This document shows, one piece after another, positions 1 through 8,402 of a DNA stretch of 64,000 nt (positions are counted from its first letter, which is position 1; each line of letters opens with the position of its first letter). Made by a program: the position numbers and the translations under genes. The stretch covers positions 372,001 through 436,000 of the forward strand of contig NZ_JABASV010000002.1 in the NCBI RefSeq assembly GCF_016107625.1. The letters are read 5' to 3'. Under the pieces are notes generated by a model. That model did no database searches. It was not told the origin of the DNA and saw only the letters and a list, made by a program, of their open reading frames with translations. Source of the DNA: Vreelandella alkaliphila. GTDB lineage: Bacteria > Pseudomonadota > Gammaproteobacteria > Pseudomonadales > Halomonadaceae.

Positions 1-727
1 CAGTGAATTAATCGAATCAGAGCTATTCGGGCATGAAAAAGGCGCCTTTACCGGGGCGGGGGAGCGGCGTATAGGTCTGCTGGAAACCGCCAGCCACGGC
101 ACCCTCTTTTTGGATGAAATAGAATCACTGCCACTGTCTGCCCAGGTTAAGCTGTTGCGCGCACTGCAGGAAGGTGAAATTACCCGGCTAGGCAGCAACC
201 AGGTTATCCACCTCCATCTTCGGGTCGTGGCGGCCAGTAAAGAGAACTTGCTGGAAATGGTCTCGCAAGGAGATTTTCGCGAGGATCTTTATTATCGCTT
301 GGCGATTGCTGAGCTGGCGATTCCTCCCTTGCGTGAGCGCCGCGAAGATATTCCCTTACTGTTTCGCCACTTCTGCCATCAAGCCGCTGATGTTCACGAA
401 AGGCCGCTGCGCGAACCCACCACAGAACTGCTGACCGCCCTCGGTAATCATCAGTGGCCTGGAAATCTGCGCGAGCTGCGCAATATTGCCACGCGCTTTA
501 TTCTTGGGTTGGATCTGCCCTGGCAAAGCTCGCCTACGCCGCCACATCAAGCGTCTGCGCTCTCTGTGCGTATGGAATCATTTGAGGCTACCGTCTTGAA
601 AGAAGCGCTGCAGCGCCATAACGGCAATATTCAAGCGGTACTTGATGAACTCGATCTACCTCGCCGTACACTCAATCAGAAAATGCAGCGTCACCAGTTA
701 CGCCGTGAAGACTTTCTTGCAACCTAA
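1..727 (+). CDS. DctD-like sigma54-dependent activator, C-terminal part (5' end outside window)
   Basis: The reading frame is already open at the left edge; the first whole codon begins at base 2. What remains is the second half of an AAA+ sigma54-activator domain and the DNA-binding tail. The sigma54-contact loop GAFTGA is encoded around bases 44-61, the Walker B-like LFLDEIES follows, and then the R-finger region (REDLYYRL) and the WPGNLREL segment. The C-terminus carries a Fis-type helix-turn-helix ending [18 protein letters not shown], which resembles DctD-type response regulators of C4-dicarboxylate transport. The N-terminal receiver domain and any partner kinase would lie to the left and are not visible. 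Two tandem palindromes and a -24/-12 promoter directly downstream make the TAXI-TRAP genes the obvious target. That link is inferred from position. Confidence 0.9.
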   Translation, partial: SELIESELFGHEKGAFTGAGERRIGLLETASHGTLFLDEIESLPLSAQVKLLRALQEGEITRLGSNQVIHLHLRVVAASKENLLEMVSQGDFREDLYYRLAIAELAIPPLRERREDIPLLFRHFCHQAADVHERPLREPTTELLTALGNHQWPGNLRELRNIATRFILGLDLPWQSSPTPPHQASALSVRMESFEATVLKEALQRHNGNIQAVLDELDLPRRTLNQKMQRHQLRREDFLAT

Positions 728-763
728 ACGGTTGATTCAAGAGTCAATGCGCCAGGGCTGATT

Positions 764-818
764 CATCGGCCATTTTTTGCCGATGAGGGCAAAAACCATC
801 GGCGAAAAATGGCCGATG
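764..818. promoter_or_regulatory. Two tandem palindromes, probable enhancer (UAS) for the sigma54 activator
   Basis: Bases 764-785 and 797-818 each have the form CATCGGC-N8-GCCGATG. The two copies are also inverted repeats of one another (21 of 22 positions), so the segment can form either two small hairpins or one long one. The centres are about 33 bp apart, close to three helical turns, which suits cooperative binding of dimers on one face. They lie about 75-130 bp upstream of the candidate -24/-12 element at 894-908, the usual place for an activator binding site. A terminator role for the upstream gene is possible but there is no clean T-run. Confidence 0.6.
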
Positions 819-893
819 GTCGTTCAAGTGTCTTCGCCTTTTGTCGTAGAAGTTAAATTCTAATGTATTGATTTTTATACTTTTGTTTAAAGT

Positions 894-908
894 TGGCTAG
901 CTTCTCGC
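894..908 (+). promoter_or_regulatory. Candidate sigma54 -24/-12 promoter for the TAXI-TRAP operon
   Basis: The sequence TGGCTAGCTTCTCGC keeps the invariant GG and GC at the required 10-bp spacing; it differs from the consensus TGGCAC-N5-TTGC at the ends of both blocks. It lies about 60 bp before the TAXI start codon and downstream of the tandem palindromes. The match is moderate and position is the main support. Confidence 0.5.
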
Positions 909-966
909 TCTATTGGGGAAGGAGTAGTGATTACTCCAACAATTCCAATAAGCTGGGAGCAACACC

Positions 967-1992
967 ATGCTGAAACGCCAATTTCTTAAAACCGCTCTTT
1001 GTCTCGCTACCGTCGCTGCATTCGGCGTCAGTGCCTCCGCTGTTACTGCCCAGGAATCTACCGAGGGCGGACAATACATCATGGGCACTGCCACTACTGG
1101 CGGCACGTTCTATCCGGTAGGCGTCGCACTTTCTACACTGATACGTGTCAAGCTCGAGCCTACCCACGGCATCTCCGTTTCCGCCATCAGCTCGGCGGGT
1201 TCTGCGGAAAACTTGCGCCTGATGGATGACGATCAGGCTCAATTCGGTATTCTGCAAGCACTCTACGGCGCCTGGGCATGGTCCGGTGAGGGGCCAGTGC
1301 CCAAAGCCTATGACAACGTACGCTCAGTTTCTATGCTGTGGCAGAACGTTGAACACTTTGTGATGCGCGACGCACTGGTCGATACTGGCACCATTGATGA
1401 TTTGGCCCAGCTATACGGGCGCGGTTTCTCCATTGGTGCGCGTAATTCCGGTACCGAAGGCTCTGGTCGGCAAATTCTTGCCGGTCTGGACATTGATCCG
1501 GAGCAGATGGATATTGCCTATCTGGGCTACAGTGCCAGCGCTGATTCCATGCAGAACGGCAATATAGATGGTATGAACATACCGGCAGGCGTTCCGGCCT
1601 CTGCCGTGACCAGCGCCTATGCCAATATGGGCGATGACATTACCACGCTGAACGTGACCGCTGAGCAACTTGAGCGCATTAACAGCCAGTACCCAGTGTG
1701 GAGCGCTTTCGAAATTCCCGCCGACACTTACCCTGGTCAAGACTCCCCGATCAATACCATTTCCCAGCCCAATATTTTGGTGGTTAACGCCGATGTGCCT
1801 GAAGAGCATGTGTATCAGATCACCAAAGCCATGTTCGAGAACCTGCCGTTTCTAAACAACATTCACCCAGCAACGCGTGACATGGCTCTGGAAAAAGCGC
1901 TCGACGGTCTGCCGATACCACTGCATGCCGGTGCCGCGCGCTATTTCCAGGAACAAGGCATAGAAATTCCTGAGCATCTTCTCGAAAGCTGA
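967..1992 (+). CDS. TAXI family TRAP transporter solute-binding protein
   Basis: This 341-aa protein is the periplasmic substrate-binding subunit of a TRAP transporter of the TAXI type. An N-terminal signal peptide runs from KRQFLKTALCL to about SAVTAQ (residues 3-29). The mature protein begins with the typical TAXI strand GQYIMGTATTGGTFYPVG, followed by the SSAGSAENLRLM segment. The length fits the family. The start has a good ribosome site, GGGAG, ten bases upstream. The fused permease follows after about 80 bp, so the two form an operon. The adjacent sigma54 activator probably controls it. The substrate cannot be read from sequence; known TAXI systems carry organic acids and amino acids. 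Confidence 0.9.
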   Translation: MLKRQFLKTALCLATVAAFGVSASAVTAQESTEGGQYIMGTATTGGTFYPVGVALSTLIRVKLEPTHGISVSAISSAGSAENLRLMDDDQAQFGILQALYGAWAWSGEGPVPKAYDNVRSVSMLWQNVEHFVMRDALVDTGTIDDLAQLYGRGFSIGARNSGTEGSGRQILAGLDIDPEQMDIAYLGYSASADSMQNGNIDGMNIPAGVPASAVTSAYANMGDDITTLNVTAEQLERINSQYPVWSAFEIPADTYPGQDSPINTISQPNILVVNADVPEEHVYQITKAMFENLPFLNNIHPATRDMALEKALDGLPIPLHAGAARYFQEQGIEIPEHLLES

Positions 1993-2072
1993 AGGCCTAT
2001 CGCCCTGCATCTGCCTGGCATAAGCCGGGCGGATGGCCTCCCTATGCCTTACTTAGTGTTATGAGGTACACC

Positions 2073-4205
2073 ATGAGTCATTCGACACCTGATACGGTGC
2101 GCGATGAATCCGCAAGCAGCGCTTCAGAGCGCCTTGAGCACCCCTGGCTTGGGCGGATTATGAGCTTGCTCGCCATCATCGTTGCTTTCTCACATATCTA
2201 TTTCAATACCCTGGGCACTGTCTCAGAGATTTGGGTTAGTGCATTACACTTCGGTATGTTCGGCCTGTTGTGCGCGCTTTCCGTGCCGATGTTCAAAGCG
2301 CGCTCGGCTAGCGGTCAGCGCTTATTACTCGCCGTTGATGTGTGTCTTGGTCTAGCCGCCCTAGGCTGTGCGTTCTATTTAATCGGCTTTGAGGATGCGC
2401 TTTATGCCCGTGGGGTACGCTTTTCCCTGGCAGACTGGATCGTGTCGATTACCGCTTTGGCGTTGGTACTAGAGTTTGCCCGCCGGACTACCGGCTGGTT
2501 TATCCCGCTGTTATGTATCATTGCGCTGACGTACGTTGCCTGGTGGGGGCGCTATGTCGGCGGGGTGTTCAATTTCCCCGGGCTGAACTGGGAAACCGTT
2601 CTGTTTCGCAGCTTCCTCGGCGGTGACGGTATGCTGGGCTCGATTGCCCGGATTTCCTGGTCTTACGTTTTCATGTTTATTCTCTTTGGTGCCTTCCTGG
2701 TTCGTTCGGGCGCTGGAGAGTTCATCATCGAGCTGGCGCGTTGTGCCGCGGGTCGCTTTGTTGGTGGCCCGGGGTTTGTCGCGGTATTCGCTTCAGGGCT
2801 TATGGGGTCAGTGTCTGGCTCCAGCGTAGCCAATACGGTCTCTACCGGTGTGATCACTATTCCCTTAATGCGTAAGGCAGGCTTTCCACCGCGTTTTGCG
2901 GCTGGCGTTGAAGCTGCGGCTTCAACCGGGGGCCAGCTTATGCCTCCCGTCATGGGGGCGGGGGCTTTTATCATGGCCTCTTACACCCAGGTTTCATATC
3001 TCACCATCATTGGTGTCGCTGCGCTTCCTGCACTGCTGTACTTCCTTTCGGTGGCCATGTTCGTGCGTATCGAAGCCAAGCGTAGCGGTACTCATCAGGT
3101 AGAAACGGAACAAGCTCCAAAGCTGATTGATGTATTGAAGGGCGGTTGGCACTACCTGCTACCGCTCGTGGTGCTGGTCGTCGCCCTTATCAATGGTTTC
3201 ACCCCCACCTATGCTGCCGGTATCGCTATCGTGTCGGTGGTAGTGGCATCCTGGTTATCACGTTCACCGATGAAGCTTCAGGCAATTATCGATGCTTTGG
3301 TACTGGGCACCCGCAACATGGTTTCCACCGCCATTTTACTGCTGACGGTTGGTTTGATCGTAAATGTGGTGTCGACGACCGGCATTGGTAACATCTTTTC
3401 GTTGATGATCTCAGACTGGGCGGGCGGCAGCCTGTTAATCACCATTGTGTTGATCGCGCTGGCCTCTCTTGTACTGGGGATGGGGTTGCCGGTGACGGCC
3501 GCTTACATCGTATTGGGCACACTATCGGCACCTGCATTGTATGGTCTGATGGCACAAAGTCAGCTGTTAGAACTGATTATGGCCGGTGATTTACCTGAGC
3601 AGGCACGGGCGATCTTTATGCTTGCCGCGCCAGATGCTTTAGAAGCGCTGAATGCCCCGATGGACGCCGCCAGTGCTCAACAGCTGCTGGCAGTGGTGCC
3701 GGACGATTTCCGTTCACAACTCTACGAGCAAGCGCTTTCGTCGCACACGATATCGATGATGCTGGTGGCGGCGCACATGGTGATTTTCTGGCTATCTCAG
3801 GACTCCAATGTGACTCCGCCAGTATGCCTTACTGCCTTCGCTGCGGCGGCTATCGCCAAAACGCCACCTATGCGTACCGGTTTTACCGCTTGGAAAATCG
3901 CCAAGGGCCTCTACATTATTCCCTTGCTGTTTGTTTGGTCGCCAATGATCACCGGGACACCGGCCGAGATGCTGGTGGTATTTGCCTTCGCGTTATTCGG
4001 TATTTACGCCATTATCGCAGGGCTGGAAGGCTATCTGGAAAGCGAGTTGCCCTGGTGGCTGCGCCTAGCCATGTTCCCCATTGGTGCTTTAATGCTGTGG
4101 CCTCACGGAAACTTGCTGCTGGACTTCTTGGGCTTGGCACTGTTTCTGATGACGCTGGTGTGGAGTGCCAGACGTGACCGCCAGATGGTTCATGCGACGG
4201 CCTGA
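2073..4205 (+). CDS. TRAP transporter fused permease (DctQM-type, TAXI partner)
   Basis: This 710-aa polytopic inner-membrane protein fuses the small (4-TM) and large (12-TM) TRAP permease subunits, the arrangement usual for TAXI systems. Many hydrophobic segments are visible throughout. The large-subunit core contains the conserved stretch around GSVSGSSVANTVSTGVITIP and the following GGQLMPPVMGAGAFIMA. The start chosen is the ATG at 2073, because TGAGGT lies at a proper distance before it; an in-frame ATG at 2061 overlaps that ribosome site. With the upstream binding protein it would import an unidentified organic anion coupled to Na+. A strong bidirectional terminator follows. Confidence 0.9.
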   Translation: MSHSTPDTVRDESASSASERLEHPWLGRIMSLLAIIVAFSHIYFNTLGTVSEIWVSALHFGMFGLLCALSVPMFKARSASGQRLLLAVDVCLGLAALGCAFYLIGFEDALYARGVRFSLADWIVSITALALVLEFARRTTGWFIPLLCIIALTYVAWWGRYVGGVFNFPGLNWETVLFRSFLGGDGMLGSIARISWSYVFMFILFGAFLVRSGAGEFIIELARCAAGRFVGGPGFVAVFASGLMGSVSGSSVANTVSTGVITIPLMRKAGFPPRFAAGVEAAASTGGQLMPPVMGAGAFIMASYTQVSYLTIIGVAALPALLYFLSVAMFVRIEAKRSGTHQVETEQAPKLIDVLKGGWHYLLPLVVLVVALINGFTPTYAAGIAIVSVVVASWLSRSPMKLQAIIDALVLGTRNMVSTAILLLTVGLIVNVVSTTGIGNIFSLMISDWAGGSLLITIVLIALASLVLGMGLPVTAAYIVLGTLSAPALYGLMAQSQLLELIMAGDLPEQARAIFMLAAPDALEALNAPMDAASAQQLLAVVPDDFRSQLYEQALSSHTISMMLVAAHMVIFWLSQDSNVTPPVCLTAFAAAAIAKTPPMRTGFTAWKIAKGLYIIPLLFVWSPMITGTPAEMLVVFAFALFGIYAIIAGLEGYLESELPWWLRLAMFPIGALMLWPHGNLLLDFLGLALFLMTLVWSARRDRQMVHATA

Positions 4206-4254
4206 CTCTAGGCGAGCATAAAGGGGGCAGCCCTCTTATAAATAGCGCTCAAAT

Positions 4255-4284
4255 AAATGCCGCCATCTTTTGATGGCGGCATTT
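4255..4284. terminator. Bidirectional terminator between TRAP permease and yihY-like gene
   Basis: A perfect 13-bp stem (AAATGCCGCCATC with its complement) closes a TTTT loop, with A/T-rich flanks on both sides. It lies between two convergent genes, about 50 bp after the TRAP stop codon and 12 bp from the end of the opposing gene. Confidence 0.8.
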
Positions 4285-4296
4285 CAATGTAATGTC

Positions 4297-5223
4297 TTAA
4301 TCAACGTGGGTGATGGGTTGTCGGTCGGGGTCAATATGCCAAGGCAGGCCGAGGCGTGTGTTGCGCTCTAGCTCAGCAATGACCTGCGCGCCCAGCAGCA
4401 AAATGATGGCACCGACTTCCAGGCTGAGCAGCACAATCACCAGCGTTGCTAGGGACCCGTAAACGGCGTTGACGAACGAGAGGTGAGTGAAATAGTAAAC
4501 CAGTAGCAGCCGCACGCCTTCCCACAGCAGCGCCGCGACAAAGCCGCCGATGATCGCTCGGCGCAACGCGATACGCACCACCGGTAGTACCTTATAGATA
4601 GCGCTAAACAATAAGAAAACCCCAGCAAAACTGAATAAGTTAAGGACTGGTTCGGAAAACCCTGCAAACGGCAGTTCTCGCTCAAAGAGCGCCATCATCA
4701 GCGTATTGAGCGAGCTGGCCAGGGTGACTACCAGCGTTAAGGCCAGCAGCCCCGCCCCTAGCACCAACATGAAAGCGTAAGGCAGCATCACTGAAACCCA
4801 CACACTGCGCTTGATATGGGGGCTTTCTGGCGCATGGAAGATAATCGCCAAGGCATCTTCGAGCATGCGAAAGGCGAAGGAGCTGAAGAGCAATAGAATG
4901 GGTAAGCTAAGGATGCCGATGACGCCGCGAGACTTCAACAAACTGCGGACGGCGTCCATCAACACTTCGGCATGGGCCGGTGCTAGGTGGCGCGCTTGTA
5001 CAGCAAGAACGCTGAGTAAATGCTGTTGATCTACCACTTTTGTCAACAGCACAACCAATACTGCAAATAGTGGCACGATCGAGAGCAAAATATTATAGCC
5101 CACCCCACCGGCGAGCAGGATGCCGCGATTCTTCAGGAAGTGACACACTACACGCCAGGCAAAATGAGCCAGCCGTGGCAGCAACAAAAGTAAGGCATTG
5201 AGTGCCGTTTGGTTGCGCCCCAT
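4297..5223 (-). CDS. YihY/BrkB family inner-membrane protein
   Basis: This 308-aa protein has the six or so hydrophobic segments of the YihY/virulence factor BrkB family, formerly mislabelled ribonuclease BN. Family signatures visible include the first helix region with LLAGGVGYNILLSIVPLFAVLVVL, the middle RMLEDALAIIF, and the C-terminal GGFVAALLWEGVRLL and YGSLATLVIVLLSLEVGAIILLLGAQ. The start at 5223 is chosen because AAGGAGAA sits just before it; a longer reading to 5361 adds a 46-residue extension without family character. The function is not established; transport or envelope roles have been suggested for relatives. It appears monocistronic. Confidence 0.85.
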   Translation of the reverse strand: MGRNQTALNALLLLLPRLAHFAWRVVCHFLKNRGILLAGGVGYNILLSIVPLFAVLVVLLTKVVDQQHLLSVLAVQARHLAPAHAEVLMDAVRSLLKSRGVIGILSLPILLLFSSFAFRMLEDALAIIFHAPESPHIKRSVWVSVMLPYAFMLVLGAGLLALTLVVTLASSLNTLMMALFERELPFAGFSEPVLNLFSFAGVFLLFSAIYKVLPVVRIALRRAIIGGFVAALLWEGVRLLLVYYFTHLSFVNAVYGSLATLVIVLLSLEVGAIILLLGAQVIAELERNTRLGLPWHIDPDRQPITHVD

Positions 5224-5354
5224 TGTTTGCCATTCTCCTTGTGCGCCAATGCTATGCCTTGGCGGTGTGATTGTGCAGCGACAACAAGCGTCAGTGGATA
5301 GACTGACGCACAGACCGGCAAAAAGATAGGCAATGATCGGCGTTGCGTTTATTC

Positions 5355-5870
5355 CTAGCACAGCGGCGCAGACCCGACCAGCTCATTGCGGCAGCGTTCA
5401 AGTGCCTGGGCAATGTAACGCCCCGCCATGCGTTCAGAAACGCCAATGCGTCGGCCGATCTCAGCTTGGGTCAGCCCCTCCAGGCGGTGCCAGGTCAACG
5501 CCTGGAGAAGCCGTGGTGGCAACGATGCCATGGCTCGCCGCAATTGGCGCTGGCATAGGGCGCTTTCGGTCGCCGTTTCTGGGCAAGAGTAGGGGCAGGC
5601 GAGGCAAAGGTGAGGGTCATCGAGTGGCTGGTGGTCAATGCGTGAGTAACAGCGGCGATGATGATCAATCATCAGGTTATTGGCGATGCGAAACAGATAG
5701 GCGCGTGGCTCTTCAAGGCCTTCGTTGCATGGCCGTTGGCTCAGGCGCAAGAACGCCTCCTGACAGAGATCATCGGCGAGGGCAGGGCAGCGAAGCCGTT
5801 GTCGTAAATAGCCATTTAGATCACCGGCGTGCAATCGATACAGACGGGTGAGGTCCAGGCGGTCAGTCAT
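5355..5870 (-). CDS. FecI-like ECF RNA polymerase sigma factor
   Basis: This 171-aa protein is a group IV (extracytoplasmic function) sigma-70 factor. Region 2 is visible as ADDLCQEAFLRLSQ and AYLFRIANNLMIDHHRR, and region 4 as GLTQAEIGRRIGVSERMAGRYIAQALERCR. Sequence character and location point to the FecI iron-starvation subgroup, which normally activates a TonB-dependent siderophore receptor. It lies 82 bp downstream of the siderophore synthetase gene on the same strand and may be cotranscribed with it. Unusually, neither a FecR anti-sigma gene nor a receptor gene is next to it, so its target must be elsewhere. Confidence 0.85.
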   Translation of the reverse strand: MTDRLDLTRLYRLHAGDLNGYLRQRLRCPALADDLCQEAFLRLSQRPCNEGLEEPRAYLFRIANNLMIDHHRRCYSRIDHQPLDDPHLCLACPYSCPETATESALCQRQLRRAMASLPPRLLQALTWHRLEGLTQAEIGRRIGVSERMAGRYIAQALERCRNELVGSAPLC

Positions 5871-5918
5871 GTGAAAACGGTCATAGTGTCAGGGTCTCGA
5901 GTGATGTTGGTGCTTGTA

Positions 5919-5941
5919 GGGCCCGCCCTTACCGCGGGCCC
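5919..5941. other. GC-rich hairpin between siderophore synthetase and sigma factor genes
   Basis: GGGCCCGC, a 7-nt loop, and GCGGGCCC form a perfect 8-bp stem just after the synthetase stop codon. No T-run follows on the transcribed (minus) strand, so it is not a classical terminator. It could stabilise the upstream mRNA or partially attenuate the sigma-factor gene. Confidence 0.4.
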
Positions 5942-5952
5942 GGTGGGACGGC

Positions 5953-8400
5953 TCAGGTTAGCTCCATTGGTTGAGTTGCCTTGGTGTAGGTGATGGGCCG
6001 GAAAGCAGCAATGGGGTTGGCTAGGTTGCCAGCGAATTTGAGATTTTTTGCTGGGTCAGCCAAATCAAGCATCTGCTGATGGTCGCTGAGCTGAAGCCTG
6101 TTTAAGCAGGAGAGGGTGAACGCTGGTGCGAACAGATCGTGCTGGTCGAATTTCTCTGCGAACTCAGGATGGTCCTGCTGGTAATCAATGACGCAGCGTG
6201 CAACTTGCTCCCAGAAGGCGTCTTCCGTTATGTCGCCTTGCTCGACAAGAATTCCCGCCATGAAACGTAAGAAACAATCAAACACATCGGTGAATATCGA
6301 TAATATTTTGAGCGACTCGGGAATATCGAGGCGGATTCGCGAAATGGCCTCGGGTAGCTCCACCTCGGTATTCATGATGGCGATCTCTTCGGCAATGTCC
6401 TTCATGATGGCACGCACTGGGACGCCGTCCTTAAGCTGTAAGATCAGGTTCTCACCGTGGGGCATGAAGACTAGTTCGTAGGCATAGAAGCAGTGCAGCA
6501 ACGGGCGCAGATAAACTTTTAAGTAGCGACCCAGCCAGTCAGCAGTGGAAAGTTCGGAAATAGTGATCAGTTGCGGTAGCAGCGCGCGTTGATGTGCATC
6601 GACATGTAGCAAGGCGGCCATTGTCATCAGCTGATGACCTTCGCACTGGTAGCGCATGGGGCTCTCTCGCCAAAGGCAGGCCAGCATCTTCTTGTAGGCA
6701 CTACGGCTATCGAAGGCTGGCTCGATGGTATCGCGGCGAAAGCCGATTGCAGCCTCCTCGCGGAGGATCGTGAAGCTCTGGGAGCGAAGCTTAGGGTCGC
6801 CGTCGACCAATGCCTTGATCCAGTCGTTAATGGTCGGTGTGGCGCGCATGTAATTGGGCGAGAGACCACGCATAAAGCCCATGTTGAGAATCGACAGTGC
6901 GGTTTTCACATAGCGCCGATTTGGCTGGCTCACGTTGAACCAGGTGCGGATCGACTGCTGGGCCTGATACTGATCGTGGCCGTAGCCCAGGCAAACAATG
7001 CGGTTCCGCGCCACTTCAGCGGCGAAAGTGATGGCTAGTTTGTGAAACCACTGCCATGGGTGAGCGGGCATCAGCAGGTAGTCCGCGGGGTCGAGATGAC
7101 GATCTTCCAACCGTTGGTGAAAGTCATTTACTGTTGCTGTGCCGAGCTCCTCGCAGAGCAGTGTCTCGTAGTCTAGGCCTTCGATGGCACTGAAATGAGC
7201 GTCTTCGCGATGTACTGCGAGCCATACCAGGGTGATGGGTGCTGCGGCCTCCGGGGCAAAGGCGTGGTAATCAACGGCATCAAAGCCCATGCGGCCATTA
7301 TTAGCCACAAAGACAGGATGGCCCTCCGTCATGGCAGCCTCCAGCGTCTGGAAGTCGGCATCGGCTAACCCATCGGCATCTGGGCGGTTGCTGTCTAGCT
7401 TGTAGGCACCACCGAACAGGGTGCTGGCAATTTCTTCCAGGTAAACCGGCAGCATTTCATCGCTGATCCCCAGGGGCTGGCGGAATTCGAGGATGAAGTG
7501 CTGTGCGTCGATCTCGGCTGAGACGCCATCGACCCGCTTATCGAGGGAGTCGAGGTCGATCATCCAGTGATCCAGCGCTAGACGACGGGCGCGGAAGTGA
7601 TATTCGATCGCTGTGTTCGGGGCGGCCAGCCGATAGTCGCCATTGCCTTTGGTATCCACGTGCAGTGCCTCGGGGGCTAGCAGGCGCTCATGGGAGAACT
7701 CAGCAATCGCCTTGCGGGTCAGACAGCGGTTGGCCTGAGCCCAGTGGTCGGGGGTTAGGTGGGAAGTGACCCGTGTGGGGTCGGCGGCCAGTATCTGGGT
7801 GAGGCGGGGGTTTTCGCGGCTCACCGCCGAGGCGAACGCCTGGCGGTCGCAGAAGGCGAGGTGAGCGGTCTTCTCGGGCAGCTGCACTTCGCGTTCGTAA
7901 ACAAAACCTACTCGGCGGTTGAGCGGATGGATCTTGCGGTTGTTGACGTCCGGCTCTACCACGATGCGCCGTGTGTCGGGGTCTTCAAACATAAAGGCCA
8001 GGATGGTGGTGATCACCTGGACGCTGAAGCCGGTCAGCGGCGTCTTGGTAGGCGCCACCAAAAAGTGCATCCCGCGGTCGCCCTCGGCCACATCATAGTG
8101 CTCACTGATGGGATCGTGGCGAGGGTCGTAGCACTCCACCAGAAAAGCAGGTTGATCGTTGAATAGTCCTAGGTAGCCCTGTGCTTGATTGCTTTCCTGC
8201 AGGTCGCGGTAGAAGGCAAGAACGCGCTCAGCCGAGTGGCCCTGCATTCCCCAGAAACTTGCTCGGGGAGCGGTAACCCAGTCGTGTATCAGGGGCAGGT
8301 CCTCGGGTAGGTGCAGTGGGCGGAGGCTGAAGCAGCCTAGCCCTTGAGCGTGGCGGCTGTAGTTGATGCGTGTGGTCGGGGTCGGTTGAAAGAGGTTCAT
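5953..8400 (-). CDS. Fused N-acyltransferase / NIS siderophore synthetase (BibC-type)
   Basis: This 815-aa protein joins two siderophore enzymes. Residues 1 to about 190 are a GNAT acyltransferase of the AlcB/RhbD/IucB type (ISEHYDVAEGDRGMHFLVAP, then RRIVVEPDVNNRKIHPLNRRVGF). Residues from about 200 on are an IucA/IucC-family, NRPS-independent synthetase, with GHPVFVANNGRMGF, LMPAHPWQWFHK and the DesD-like block LNMGFMRGLSPNYMRATPTIND. The known enzyme with this layout is BibC of bisucaberin synthesis, which acylates N-hydroxycadaverine and joins and cyclises two units. The upstream genes supply exactly the needed decarboxylase and N-hydroxylase. The precise product (bisucaberin, another desferrioxamine or a putrescine analogue) is not decided by sequence. 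Confidence 0.88.
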   Translation of the reverse strand: MNLFQPTPTTRINYSRHAQGLGCFSLRPLHLPEDLPLIHDWVTAPRASFWGMQGHSAERVLAFYRDLQESNQAQGYLGLFNDQPAFLVECYDPRHDPISEHYDVAEGDRGMHFLVAPTKTPLTGFSVQVITTILAFMFEDPDTRRIVVEPDVNNRKIHPLNRRVGFVYEREVQLPEKTAHLAFCDRQAFASAVSRENPRLTQILAADPTRVTSHLTPDHWAQANRCLTRKAIAEFSHERLLAPEALHVDTKGNGDYRLAAPNTAIEYHFRARRLALDHWMIDLDSLDKRVDGVSAEIDAQHFILEFRQPLGISDEMLPVYLEEIASTLFGGAYKLDSNRPDADGLADADFQTLEAAMTEGHPVFVANNGRMGFDAVDYHAFAPEAAAPITLVWLAVHREDAHFSAIEGLDYETLLCEELGTATVNDFHQRLEDRHLDPADYLLMPAHPWQWFHKLAITFAAEVARNRIVCLGYGHDQYQAQQSIRTWFNVSQPNRRYVKTALSILNMGFMRGLSPNYMRATPTINDWIKALVDGDPKLRSQSFTILREEAAIGFRRDTIEPAFDSRSAYKKMLACLWRESPMRYQCEGHQLMTMAALLHVDAHQRALLPQLITISELSTADWLGRYLKVYLRPLLHCFYAYELVFMPHGENLILQLKDGVPVRAIMKDIAEEIAIMNTEVELPEAISRIRLDIPESLKILSIFTDVFDCFLRFMAGILVEQGDITEDAFWEQVARCVIDYQQDHPEFAEKFDQHDLFAPAFTLSCLNRLQLSDHQQMLDLADPAKNLKFAGNLANPIAAFRPITYTKATQPMELT

Positions 8401-8402
8401 GG

